From positions 310,001-374,000 of the forward strand of contig MBPM02000034.1 in the NCBI GenBank assembly GCA_001695595.3: DNA of 64,000 nt, in the 5' to 3' direction. The translations under genes were made by a program, and so were the position numbers. A model generated the notes under the pieces. That model searched no databases. It saw only the letters and a list, made by a program, of their open reading frames with translations, and had not been told where the DNA came from. Numbering within the stretch: the stretch's first letter is position 1; each line of letters opens with the position of its first letter. Positions 34,261 through 45,611 of this stretch are shown here, in pieces. The stretch is from Plasmopara viticola. Lineage: Eukaryota > Oomycota > Peronosporomycetes > Peronosporales > Peronosporaceae.

Positions 34261-35486
34261 TTGCAGACAACGAGTTGGTTCTCCTCCCAAATGCTTTCTC
34301 CCTGCACTAGCTGCCTTGGACTTGGGTCTTCAAGGTCAAGGCATTGGCTAAGACTTTCTATGCATGCCTCTTCAAACCTCGACTACTACATCTCGTTGGA
34401 AAGGTGTACCGAGCTATTGGCGTTGCGCGCTTTCATTATGGACAGCTAAAATTATACCTAAGCTTGTAAACGCCAATCCGGTCTTTACTAAGCTAACTTG
34501 GCTAATCCGGAATAATGTCTTCCTACGCTCTACTTCTGGACGGAAAAGCCTGGCATTACTTCATCGAAAAGCTTGCCAGTATCTATCCCATCACGGTATT
34601 TTACGAATTTTTACCTTTTGTCAGCGTTTTGACTGGGTTCTTGACACCGAAACCCTTCGAGAAGCTTTATCCGGGTCCTCTATTCAATGTGCTCGCTCTC
34701 ATACTCGAGTGGCTGAGAGTTTGGCGCCGAGACTAAAAATCCCTTCTCACTATGGCGCGTTCGCTATCTACCCGGCTCCCCCGGCATCCATGCTTTCCGC
34801 TTTTCATGTATGGAAAATTGACGAGGACGACATTGTTTATGCGGATAACGACTTTTTTCGCCGCCTTCTTCACGCGAATATACCAATCCAACTTTCGATA
34901 CAGTCCCTGGGTCTTGTCAATTTCGAGCTACCCATTAATTGCTGGTCTACACAACGACGGCTTCAACGTGATATTCTCCCCGTCTTTTCAGATTTTCTGT
35001 TTTGACTTCAACATATTGGATTGGGATTCCGCTATAAATTTGGCTGGCATACTCATGACATACAATGTATAATGGCTGTTTCGAAACTGAAACTCCTAAA
35101 CACTTACTATGGGATTGTTATACAGCAAAACGTATTTGGCGACTATTTTTTCCCCCCAATTGAATGGATCTTTGCTACTACGATTCGCTGGGAAACGCAC
35201 TATTTCTCGTCGACTTAACTGTGCCAAGTTATCGCCGGCATATTATGGCGTCAATCTGCCTATTCGAATTTTTCATATTTTTCGATGCTGTATTCTGCGA
35301 ACATTGTGGATTAACCGGAATAAGGCTCTCTACGATACACCTTGTCTTAAACTTATGGGCGTTTTTCGACAGTGCTTAGCAATGACACGTCTCCATTTAC
35401 AGCGGCTATTTAATGTTCTTACAAATTCACGGCTTGTAAACTCGCACCGGTACAAGTTTCAGCTAAACTCGTTTAAACATAACTAA
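34261..35486 (+). mobile_element. LINE-like non-LTR retrotransposon, 3' relic
   Basis: Several plus-strand frames together resemble the C-terminal end of a LINE reverse-transcriptase ORF. In order: a GLGLQGQG-type segment, WKGVPSYWRCALSLW, then the zinc-binding region downstream of the RT (ETETPKHLLWDCYTAKRIW, about 35086-35142), and a final LWINRNKALYD segment near 35305. The fragments lie in different frames, so the element carries frameshifts and stops. No catalytic YxDD region was found upstream. The 3' end may be near 35490. Confidence 0.6.
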
Positions 35487-35489
35487 AAC

Positions 35490-36160
35490 CGGCACTTTTT
35501 CGAAGACCCATTTATCATGTTTTCTAGCGCCCAACTTTTGAATTTATTTTACTCGATCATAGTGAATTTCAAGCACTTTACTATTGGTTTGTTCATTAGT
35601 TTTTTCTTCATCGAAAATGCGAAACTGCTTCAGTTTTACTTCACGCGGATGTGGAGTTTTTTTAATTCCGAAAATCGCTATGATTCACGATACACGCTTT
35701 ATAGCCTTTTCAGCTCTCTAAGCGTTTGCACGCTTTACGCTTTACAAGTTTTATAAGCTGTATTGTGCTTTTAAACCGTTTCATGCTTCATCAACTCTAT
35801 CGCGTTTTTACGCTTTATGAGTTTTATAAGCTTTGTTAGGCTTTATTAACCTTTACGCGCTTCTCACTTTTATTCCTTAATCGCAATGCGGAACTAATTC
35901 AGCTCATTTCTCTCGCGGGCGCAACATTACTTATATTTTGGGGTGACCGCTTTCGCGATACATGCTAGTGATGCTTCAAGACCTGCGGGCTTTTCACGCT
36001 TTATTGCGCTTCAAGCCTTTCGCTCATTATTTGAACGCAGAACTGATTTTGGTTCTTTCCTTGCGCGACTGCAGGGTTAATTTAATTTGAGGTGACCGCT
36101 TTCGCGATACACGCCTGTCATCTTTCGAGACCGGCGGTTACACTTAGCTATCGACTTCCG
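35490..36160. repeat. Low-complexity region with iterated CGCTTTA-like words and a 150-bp duplication
   Basis: Words of the type ACGCTTTA, GCTTTAT and TTTTATAAGCT recur between 35690 and 36010. A longer unit containing GGTGACCGCTTTCGCGATAC appears twice, at about 35941-35960 and 36091-36110, with related flanks, implying a tandem duplication of about 150 bp. It follows the LINE relic directly. Confidence 0.55.
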
Positions 36161-36941
36161 CGCTTTCAAGCTATTCCAATTCCATACCAACTTCTTCTGC
36201 CAAAACGAAATTTCAAGATCTCAATAAGATTCGTTTTCGCCATAACCATTCGAGCCCGAGTGTTGCCAGGAGATAACTCCGTTTGGCTAAAGGAAGCAGA
36301 CTTTCTCACGCAAATAGTGGAGCCACGTAATCTGGTCAGGTAAACGGCTTCCCACCACGCAAAATCGTCGCATGCTTTGTTCTTATACCACAAAGTAGTA
36401 TTAAAACGTGCGCTCACGCCCCGAAAGGCGTGATGCTAGTTCGAGTAAGACCAGCTCTGTGACTGGCGCAGCATCCTCCCCGCACATCAACGCGTCGGTG
36501 TGACATAAATTTCACTCTTACCTCAAGTTAAGACTAGAACGCTCTCCCCAAAGTTCAGGAATCCGCTTTCGCTGAAGATTTTGATACTTTATTGCACGAC
36601 TCAATTACACTTCAGAAGGTAACTTTGTTATCTTTTAGCTCATCTAGTTAAGATTTAAAGTATAATGTCACGTATCTAAACCAAGCTGCAATAGCTATCT
36701 TATTAGGCCCGATTAAGGTAATCTCTTTGTGGAAGACCCAAATCAAATCTAAACATTTTCAAAAAGAATTCTTAAAAAAGCGTACATTTGACACTCTTAA
36801 CATCCGTTTCAAAGCTTTGTAGAAAACCGCCCTGAGTCCTCTTAGAATAGCGCTAATTTCTTGAAAGTAAAGTCACGCTCGGCCTATTTGGTGGCAGATT
36901 GTTCAACACATACGAACGGATGACTCGTTCTGTACGCCACA
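36161..36941. other. Intergenic, no supported gene
   Basis: AT-rich spacer. Overlapping antiparallel frames at 36092-36417 have no recognisable features. An initiator-like CTCGTTCTGTAC lies just before the coiled-coil gene start at 36942 but is a weak match. Confidence 0.5.
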
Positions 36942-38284
36942 ATGGAGCCAAACGCTGCCCTCCCATCAATTGCTTACAAATCTTCGTTGACGCTAGACAC
37001 TCGATCAGCATCATTATCCGCAACAGAGGGACGCCGAGTAGATAAAAGTTTGCCAAGAAGTTGTGCCAGACATAGCGAAGTCGCTGTGACATCCAGTAGG
37101 CAACTATGCGACAAGTTCTCGTTGTTACAAGAAGTATCGACCGCGACAAAAAGTGCGCGAGCGAAATTGTTGGAAGATCCCGATAAAATGGCCGAAATGC
37201 AGCAATTGCGCGAGGAGAATGCCACATTTCGTGATGAAATTGATTCCCTTCGCATGAAGCTTACCGAAAAGTACGCCTTTGAAAGCCAATTATCGAATGT
37301 CTCATGCCTGACATTTGTTTATTATCGTTAAGAATGCGAGGCCAGAGCAAAGTGATTGCTGGAGGACAATATCGCGCAGCATCCGTTTCAGGTGCAGCAA
37401 AAGAGGTGCTCAAGCCAGATAACTTCGTATGCACAAAGTGTTCGTCTACACGCGCAAGAGCGATAGAGGCAAATTACGACCGCAAGCAGGCCCAAGCTAC
37501 TTCAGTTGAGCTTCGAGCGTATGTGGACAAAGTTGAAGCCGCTCGCCAACAATTATGGGAAGAACGAAGTTTGCATATGCAAGAAATTGCCAAGTTACGG
37601 GATAAAGTTGCAGAAAGAGTAGAATTGTGCGTTTTGACAGAAGCTAAGTGTACTGAGCTGAAGCTCGAGTTAAGAAAGACTTCTTTCAAATCGCGCACTC
37701 CTTCAGTTTTAGTAGACAAGTTTTCGGATACTGCAACGCAATGTACACTCCAGCAAAGCTGCGACGAAGCTGCCAAGTTGAAAGAAGAGGTCACGTATCT
37801 AGGACAACAACTCGTAGAATACAAACAGAAGTGGAACAGTGTTTCTAAAAATCTTGAAAGTGTAATGAGCAAGATGAAGCTGGAGAAGGAGCAGAGGGAT
37901 AACGACACCAGTGTATGGCACGAAGAAACGGCCGAGCTCAAGCGACAGGTCCTGGAATTGGAAAGAAGCAAGCAAGCCACAATCCACGACCTTGAGTTTA
38001 CTCACAAGAACGAGCTTGAGCTTATCCGAACAATAAACCAAGAGCTTTCTCGAGATTTAGCAGCCAAGGAAGCTGAGTTGCTTCGTCTTTATCAAGACCA
38101 CAAAATGGAACTTGTCGAACGGGAACGGAAACATGAGACGCTGGTCAAAGCTTTGAAAAAAAGAATTGAGCTCAAGGTTGCAGATACCGACCGATTGCAG
38201 TCTTTGATGGCGGATTACACCACTGCAAAAACAGAAATTACCGCGATGAAGAGGCGAATTCAAGATCTAGAAAACCAACTTTAA
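36942..38284 (+). CDS. Coiled-coil protein of unknown function (two exons)
   Basis: Exons 36942-37270 and 37333-38284 join in frame (phase 2) across a 62-nt intron with a GTACGC donor, a CTGAC branch site and a TTAAG acceptor, giving 426 residues. The first 70 residues are Ser/Arg-rich. From about residue 80 to the end the protein is mostly predicted coiled coil, rich in Glu, Lys, Leu and Gln, with long heptad-like runs such as KLEKEQRDN and LERSKQATIHDLE. A CTKC word near residue 145 is the only Cys pair. No enzyme domain is visible. Proteins of this shape are common in cytoskeletal, centrosomal and flagellar structures, but that is only a guess. The gene is well composed, and the splice junction makes it more convincing than either frame alone. 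Confidence 0.75.
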
Positions 38285-38531
38285 TTGCTTCCTCCTGAAG
38301 GGCGCTGAACAACGTATGCGCAATTAATTGTAATGCAAATTAGCGGTAAAACTTCATTGATGATCATATCTGAGGCAACTGAGGATCAGATCGAACTGAA
38401 GCAGCTATGTTCACACAATCCTCAGTTTGCTAATGCATGACTCTTACAAAAAGATGCATAACTTCATTCAGGTCCATCAAACATAAATTAAGTAAGGTAT
38501 GGAAGTTTCACGAGTGTTATAAAGCATTAAA

Positions 38532-39722
38532 CTACTTAATTGTCGCAAAGTGTGACTTCAGCTCACGGCGGAAGGTGATCATTGCGATGAATATGAAATT
38601 CATCCATGCCTTGTTTTGTATCAACAATCGGCCAGAAGTATCATGCCCTAGTTGCTGCTTGTCCTGGGTGTTCACAAGCGTATCGGTTTTGGGAAGTCTT
38701 GAATTAAGCAGATTTGAAGCTACCAGAGTCTCCAAAATTCTCGGTGCCATTTCCTGCTGAAAAGCAGTGGCTTGACGATACATGAGCACTCCAATCTCGT
38801 ACGCAGTCATGTGACAGTCAAGCAAACAAAAGTTTAGTAATTCAGTACAGATAAACAGTACCAAATCGCTTCCCGTTCAGCTGGTAATGGACTGGAAGAT
38901 TGTCTTCGAAAATTTGGAGATCATGAAGTGCATCCAACACTGCAAAGTAATTGCGCTCTACTTGTAAAAACGGTGTTTGGCCTGAGACCATAGGAGCCAC
39001 ACAAAATTGGTTTTCGAAATCGCCGAGATACGTGGCAAACAGGCACCGTGGTCAATTGGAAAAAGTGAAGCCTTCCATCCGATTAACGACTCGTTTAATA
39101 TTGAAATTGACGTTTAGGATACTTTTCGGGCAGACTCCACGACCAGTAGGTCTCCACCATGACGGTCTTGATTCGCAATACGTGAATTGGCGATGGCGTG
39201 GACGTCTGGTATACTGAAAAGATCCGCTTCTACGTCGTCAGCAGTATCTCGATCCGCGACATAAGCTTAACGAGCCCCAAGTTTACTGTGTCGGGTTTTT
39301 AAAGCCTTGAAGTGAAAATCGGGGCGATTGATTGAAACGAGCATTGCCAATGGAATTCCTGCAAGATGTTGATGGTCAAATACGCGGCAACCTCTCGAAC
39401 AGCAGCATCTCCTGCAGAAATTCTCACGCGCATGCTCGAGACGTTGCGAGATCGTGGCGTTCGATACTGCTTGGAATTATTTGGTGCGTACGCTTCTTCA
39501 TCCGCAGACTTGAACACTCCCGCCAGACGACGATCTTCCTTACGCATGCAATAGAAAGTCGTCGATGGGTATGGGAGCTATTTGAGCTTGCAAGCCAGTC
39601 TCCACACAATTAGCGAGCAACGCCATCACTTTAACATAGAAATTGCTGCCTGAGCAAGTCGCTGGCGTCAAGACTTCGATATTGAGACAAACCCGAGTGA
39701 TGAAAGCTGCAACGATTTTCAA
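38532..39722 (-). pseudogene. Broken gene of unknown family
   Basis: On the minus strand, consecutive coding-quality segments change frame several times. From 39722 down: an N-terminal piece with YVKVMALLANCVETGLQAQ; a second with DAAVREVAAYLTINILQEF; a strong 70-residue piece at about 39050-38840 (FLQVERNYFAVLDALHDLQ, then HYQLNGKRFGTVYL); and a C-terminal piece in another frame (CHMTAYEIGVLMYRQATAF) ending at 38532. An in-frame TGA near 39052 has no nearby AG that could splice it out, and the shift after GTVYL lacks good intron signals. Together these favour a decayed protein-coding gene over an intron-rich live one. The family was not recognised. Confidence 0.5.
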
Positions 39723-39990
39723 TAGTTCAAACGGTGGACAAGCTACACTACGAACAAGTGCTTGTTTTGTGCACTGTCATTAATTTCTAGTAACTTGTTT
39801 GCCATAGAGACTTAACGTGATCAAAGCGTCAATTTTGCCACGATGAAACTCATTAACACGAAATTGTATCGATTTATAAGGCATAAAAAATTGCTCAAAG
39901 CAGGTATTCGCATTATATCAGTTCAAAAAGCCTGTAATAACGAATTGAAATGCCAGCTCAGTTCGGGTTTGACGCACTATCGGCCATACA

Positions 39991-40580
39991 ATGAATTCTC
40001 TGATCCGCATACCCAAGTCGCGCTTTCTGACGTCGGCGGTGCGCAACGTGCACATTGAGCGCAAGATTGAAGAATTAGGCTACACGCTGCCAGCCGTGGC
40101 CGAACCCAAGGGCAATTATCGCACTTCAGTGCGCTCTGGCAACACCATTTACCTAGCGGGCCACTTGCCACAGCCTGCTGGAGGTGACCTTATCCTTGGA
40201 AAGGTTGGCAAAGACTTGACGCCTGAGCAAGGATACGATGCCGCTCACTACGTAGCTCTCAGCCTGATGGCCACTCTTAAGCGTACGTTTTTTTTACTAT
40301 GCAGCGAGACGACAAAATTGACGGGGTTTGATATTGATTGTGGTGCTAAACAGAGGAAGTTGGTGATCTTGACAAGATCAAGCGCATTGTGAAGCTCGTT
40401 GGCTTTGTCAATTGCGTAGAGGGATTCACACAGCAGCCAGCCGTCATCAATGGCGCCTCGGACACTATTGGGAAGGTGTTTGGTGACAAGGGCGTCCATG
40501 CTCGCTCTGCCGTTGGCACCAACGCTTTGCCCCTCAACGTGGCTGTCGAAGTCGAGGCTATTGTCGAGGTCGAGGAGTAA
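39991..40580 (+). CDS. Rid/YjgF/UK114-family protein, probably mitochondrial (two exons)
   Basis: Exons 39991-40282 and 40354-40580 with a 71-nt intron (GTACGT...AAACAG) give 172 residues. The fold is that of the RidA/YjgF superfamily, the branch with GNYRTSVRSGNTIYLAGHLP, the GKVGKDLTPEQGYDAA block, VKLVGFVNCVEGF, and the C-terminal HARSAVGTNALPLNVAVEVE. The conserved Arg of the ARSAVG motif corresponds to the substrate-binding Arg in Rid proteins, which hydrolyse reactive enamine/imine intermediates from PLP enzymes. The first 20 residues (MNSLIRIPKSRFLTSAVRN) are basic and free of acids, fitting a mitochondrial targeting peptide. It lies tail-to-tail with the SET gene, 48 bp apart. Older annotations of the family say endoribonuclease L-PSP. 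Confidence 0.92.
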
Positions 40581-40628
40581 GTACGCACACCAGTCATCGA
40601 GACGGAAATAATAAAGCATTTACTGCAC

Positions 40629-41443
40629 TTAGCAATGTTTGTGAAAATCAATGGGTTCAAGTCGGGAATTCCTCCAATATGTCGGCCCATAATCGACGAG
40701 AATCTGGTTCCCTTGTTCGATCTCCTCGATCACAAACTGCAACACTACATTCGTCAGTACAGTGTCTACAGAGCGATAAAGACTTTTAGACGTACACAGA
40801 AAATACGAAGAACGCCGTTGTGCAACAGAGGCACGAAGCGAGCGTTTGGGGCGGCACTGTGATTGATACATCGCATGATGTTGCCGTACTCGCTTGCACT
40901 GACGTAGAGGTCACCATTTTCGTACACTGAAGGGTACGACATACCGTACGGATCGAACTCGTTCACTGAACTCACGCTCACCTTAATCACACCTGTGTAT
41001 TCCCCTAAAAGTTCGCCACACGAAAGGTTTTTGGCTGCAAAGAGACCAAGGGGCTCTTCCTCGACGTGACTCAGCAGCGGAACGTGCCCAATTGCAACTT
41101 TTGACGTCACTTCAGAAGTCATGTGGATATATGAGGCAAGAATGTCGAAATTGCCCTCTTCAGAAAAGCCCCAGAAAGGATAATTGCGCAATAATTGTGC
41201 ACGCTGAAAGAGCAGCTTGCTCGTGTACGTGCATTTCATGAGTTCCTGCACCTCGTTGATAGTAAGCACCTGCAGCTTACCATCATGGTTGCGGTATCGA
41301 AAGGTGTGGGCCGCTTCTCCAAGGGTATTCTTGCAGCTGGCTCCATCATGAATGAATGTCACTTCTTTCGTCTTTGCGTTGAAGTGGTAACACTCATCTC
41401 GATCCACGCACCAAAAGCCCGCGCAAGTCAGCGCGGAAGTCAT
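40629..41443 (-). CDS. SET-domain protein, putative lysine methyltransferase (two exons)
   Basis: Exons 41443-40796 and 40736-40629, phase 0, with a 59-nt intron (GTACGT...TTGCAG), 251 residues. The C-terminal half is a SET domain: GLFAAKNLSCGELLGEYTG, then RCINHSAAPNARF (the conserved NHS-PNA motif of the pseudoknot that binds AdoMet and substrate), then after the intron EEIEQGNQILVDYG. The last 15 residues follow directly and lack a post-SET Cys cluster. The N-terminal 110 residues have no recognised domain. Proteins of this class methylate lysine on histones or other proteins; the substrate cannot be told here. A CCAAT box and an imperfect initiator lie just upstream of the ATG. The second exon is small but carries essential SET residues. 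Confidence 0.87.
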
Positions 41444-42029
41444 GCTAAGGTAGCTACAAAATGATTTGATTGGCTAGCACAGCTGGCCCAATGTACCATT
41501 CAGAAAACCTTTTGTATAAAAAGACGACTAAACTACAATGTCATACCCGACTCATTACATTTTAAAGTCTTTCGTAGAGCAATGCACATGTCAATTTAAG
41601 CAATTCAAGTCACGCATTCGACAATATAAAAGCTATGACATGAGCTAGTTCATATCCTAGGCGACTCGATGACGCTTCAGCCAAAGCATTTGGCATTTGT
41701 GTTATATACTTCATCTTCAAATTTAAAATCTGCAAAAAAATGATAGCCACCTGCGACGTTCACAGTGCTTAGTGACGCATGGTCTACTTAATATCGCGAA
41801 TGGCTGAGCCGACTAGATTAACTCTGGACATCATGAGAGCATATATCATCGCAAACAGAGGGCAAAATAGTCCTTTTGGCATTTCAAAGATGCCGAAATC
41901 TGAGTGCAATTACTCGTTTTCGGCGCTCGTCGTCTAATTGGAGCAATCCGGTGCCAACAAAAAGATCAGACGCAGACATCAATGCAATACCGCTCTAAAT
42001 TCGGCATGTTTAAGATCGTCGCCCGCAAA

Positions 42030-42190
42030 AGGTTTTCTCGACTTTCTTAAACACCTCTTGGTGTCTTAAGAAGATTGAACAAAAACCCTACCACTTCCAC
42101 GCAATTAGAACTCGTTTTGTGCAAGCAATCGGCCAGGTGAAGCCACCTTTATAAGTCTTTCAAAATTGATGGAACCGGCCGATGCACAAT
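42030..42190. repeat. Dispersed repeat, copy B
   Basis: Diverged partner of 31890-32050; see that entry. The shared end word ATGGAACCGGCC is at 42169-42180. Confidence 0.45.
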
Positions 42191-45100
42191 GGCCTTGACT
42201 TCAGCAGAACTTGTCTATCGGCCATGCTTTCTAATAAAGCGTTTTATACTTGAAAGCTTTTCTGTGCCACAGATTATCTGCTGTAGCGTTAAAGCTTTTT
42301 CTGCGAAGGCACTCAAGCACTACTTGTGAGTGAACAACGCGACTTTTTTAAGCCTGTGTCTCCGTAATGTGCACGACAAAGGACATATATGACATTGTTC
42401 ATGCATGGTTAGGGGTTTGTACGGATAGGTGCAGCCGTGTTCGAAGGCCCTCAGGACACAACAAATCCCTTCTAAAGCATACCGCTCAAAATGCTGACCG
42501 CGATCAATGGTGTTTTACTCTTGTAGGAAAAACGATAATGCTCGTCGACTAAGTCGAATGCACTGTACACTGTTTATTCCTTCCTAATTTTACAGCACAA
42601 GTCGGCTCCAAACAAACACCAACTTATTATGAGTGTGTAGGAAATACCATTTGCCATTCGGCTTTCTGTCACAGACTGTCGGCGTGAACTGAAAGGGCTT
42701 CCTTTTTTTTTTAATCTGTTTTCGTCTGCAAATGAATACGTTAATATTACCACATTGCCACTTTGGCAAAAGCCACTACCATGTCACGCAGTATTTTCCG
42801 CCTATGACGTACACCTTTGCCAGGTAAAAGCGCACGAGGTGAGTCACGTAAAATCACGTTCTAAAAATATCTGATTAATATTTGTATGGATTTTGTAGAT
42901 CCTTCGGGATCAGAAAATATCTTCACGCCTTTGATGCCGTCTAAGTGACTTCCGTGAACTTTTTTTCTATAGTGACCAAAGTTTAGTGTATATTCTTTGT
43001 CGAATGACCCCAACCTCGTCTGCGACGTTGGTGGTGCAAGATTCTTTCAGATTTGCATGTACAATCCAATCATCTAAGCACAGCACTTTCTGATGAAGTA
43101 GCGTTTTGGCCAATCTTGCCTCCGACCTTACCGGTTCCCATAATTAAAGCTACATAGCCGAGCGCTATTGCTACTTTGCAACATGACCCACTCCTTCTGA
43201 GACAAAGCAATCTTCTCTAGCCAATCGGCGTTATATGTCGCCGTCGTATCCTTAACACAAATGTGTGCTGATGCTCTGACAATTTTACATTGGTGTTGAG
43301 CAAACAGCTTTGTTTATCTGAGAGCACGATCAGCGAAGATGTGCCGCCCCACATGCACACAAAGGCAGCACCCTAAATGGCTTGACAACCATGTCTTCAC
43401 TATGTTAGTAGCTTACCGTAGGTGGTATCAATTGATTCTAAAGTCGGCTGATATTCTTTTGAACGGCTATGGACGAATAGATTGCCAAAGGGCATCAAGA
43501 AAGATGTAAAAATGGTCAAGAGAATGGTGTGAATAGACGTCTGGGTGTTTGATAGTCTTCACGGCATTGCTATTACCCCCATAACATGTCGATAGGTGTA
43601 CTTACCACTGCAAATAATTGATCCGACTACCCTATTCAGATTTGCTAATAAGTCTAGTGCACTAAACAGCGTATGCTTTCAAGCAACACATTCATCCTCA
43701 AAACTATTATTGCTGCAATGTTCGGTATGGTAGAAGCATTAGCTAGTCGCCATTATTCGTTCAAGTTTCGAGCGCAGAAAGTCGGCGATCTGTGCGGAGA
43801 TCCCGAATCCCAAACATGCTCTTCGTTAGACTTCGGCTAGAAAGAAGACATCAACGCGCTTACATTACTCTCATGGCAGTAGACATTGCTTGGTGACAAA
43901 CTTTATCGTGCCTGGTGTGCTTTCAAATTTGAACCTCACTCGTCTATCCAGTAGAAGCTCCATTGGCATAACACATACATTGAGCATTGTTTAGATGAAG
44001 GATACACACGAGCCTTAGTTTTTCATACATTGAATAGTCTCTAAATAGAAATTACACCGGATCCTGAATTTTTTCAGGCAAGACTTCCCTTAACATGGAA
44101 GGATTCCATATTTAGCCTTTTCGTCACTCGATCTGAGTACCTTCGTAGACTTCACAAAGTCACTTCTCTACCCGAGACATTCACTTCTTGAGAATTGTGT
44201 CCTCAAATGCAGTTTTCTTCTTTCAAAGCTGAAAGGCTCTCGGCTTTAAAGCCAAGAACTTACTAGCTTCGAGTTTTGGTAACTCGATACTTTTTGCAGG
44301 TTCACACAGTGAACGACCGATATTTCATTTTTTGATAACGCATACTTTAAGTGTGTTCGTGATACCCCAAAATCGATTTTGTACCGCGTCTCAGTAAATT
44401 TTCCTACGAAGTATTATTGAGCGCTCTAGGTGGACTTTCATTATCCACCTCAATATGTATTTTCCACAACGTCGTGCAGGCCGATATTATCAGTTCAATC
44501 ATTTTTTTACCGCAGTTAGTGGCACTGTGTTACTGAGTTGTCGAATTATCTCATTTTGGGCGCTGGTGTTACTGTCAGCAAAACTTGGTTTTCTGCTAAG
44601 AAGGTTTTAAAATCGTAAGAGCGTCTACCTTCATGTGGATATCAGGTCCTCAAAACCTTCGTATTTACTGCTGGCGTGTACTTGCTAGACTCCCTTTACA
44701 AGAGTCGGACCCAAGAGAGGTGAGAACATGACTTACCAGAGAACTTTTAGGCAAGATTGAGAGGCTATTCCTTAAGACTTTGCTACACAAATCAATCCGA
44801 GGCCCACGAAATTCTTGTGTCGGAATAATCAGATCCTCTTCGCCATGTCAAGGATAAGAATGACTTCGCGCACTTAAAGTACTACAAACCTTACAGCCTG
44901 GTCGATTTCTAAAATAGGGACATTCGTATCAGTCAATCAAACCAGGCTGATTTTTCTGCTTTCCATTAGACGATCAGTCAGGTGAATTTGATTGACCAAA
45001 AGCATTTGCAGGTACGCGAAATACTTCGTTGGGTCACAGCCTAAAAACAGTGGTCTACCATTTCTTGTTATCCCATCAAAAGCTGTCACGCGCTTGGGGG

Positions 45101-45228
45101 TTAAACTCCCATGATATGTATCGACCTCAAATACATCACCACATGACCAGAGTCTAACTAGCTTTGATCGCACGACAAACACCACCAAATTTTTAGTGCT
45201 CTCAAGTGATGTAAAGGTTAATTTCATC

Positions 45229-45248
45229 GTCTCACTTTAAAGTGAGAC
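45229..45248. repeat. Perfect 20-bp palindrome
   Basis: GTCTCACTTTAAAGTGAGAC reads the same on both strands with no spacer. It sits just upstream of the minus-strand frame at 44937-45227. It may be a protein-binding site or the edge of a transposon; nothing further supports either. Confidence 0.8.
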
Positions 45249-45611
45249 CAAGTTATACATTTTTGTTTACCGGTGTCAATGCAGATATCGCTTTAAACAA
45301 CAGCTCTAAGGCTTATCGACATGGACTTTAACTAACGAGCCCATGAGTATCACCAATCGGGGCCCTATAGCCAAAGAACTGTCCATTGATAATAATACAA
45401 AGGATCAAGCTTACAACTATTGAAGAGCAACTTGAACTGCCTCTGCTATCGCTGCTGCCTATTCAGCAAAGATTTAAGGGCAAGACGGGCCTATTTTTAT
45501 GCCATCTATGAACACAGTCACCTGAAATTGTTCGAGGAGTTTCTTTTTAACAAAGAGGCAAACGCTTCTCTTCATTCATAAATTCATTAATAAAAAGGCA
45601 TTTTAAAAAGG

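Larger units (their letters stand above)
41444..45611. other. Repeat-rich intergenic region
   Basis: No intact gene. It contains dispersed repeat copy B (42030-42190) and the 20-bp palindrome at 45229-45248. A minus-strand frame at 44937-45227 (words VRLWSCGDVFEVDTYHG and PLFLGCDPTKYFAYLQ) looks like a fragment of a real protein, possibly a transposase, but was not identified. The remaining frames are short and unremarkable. Confidence 0.5.
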
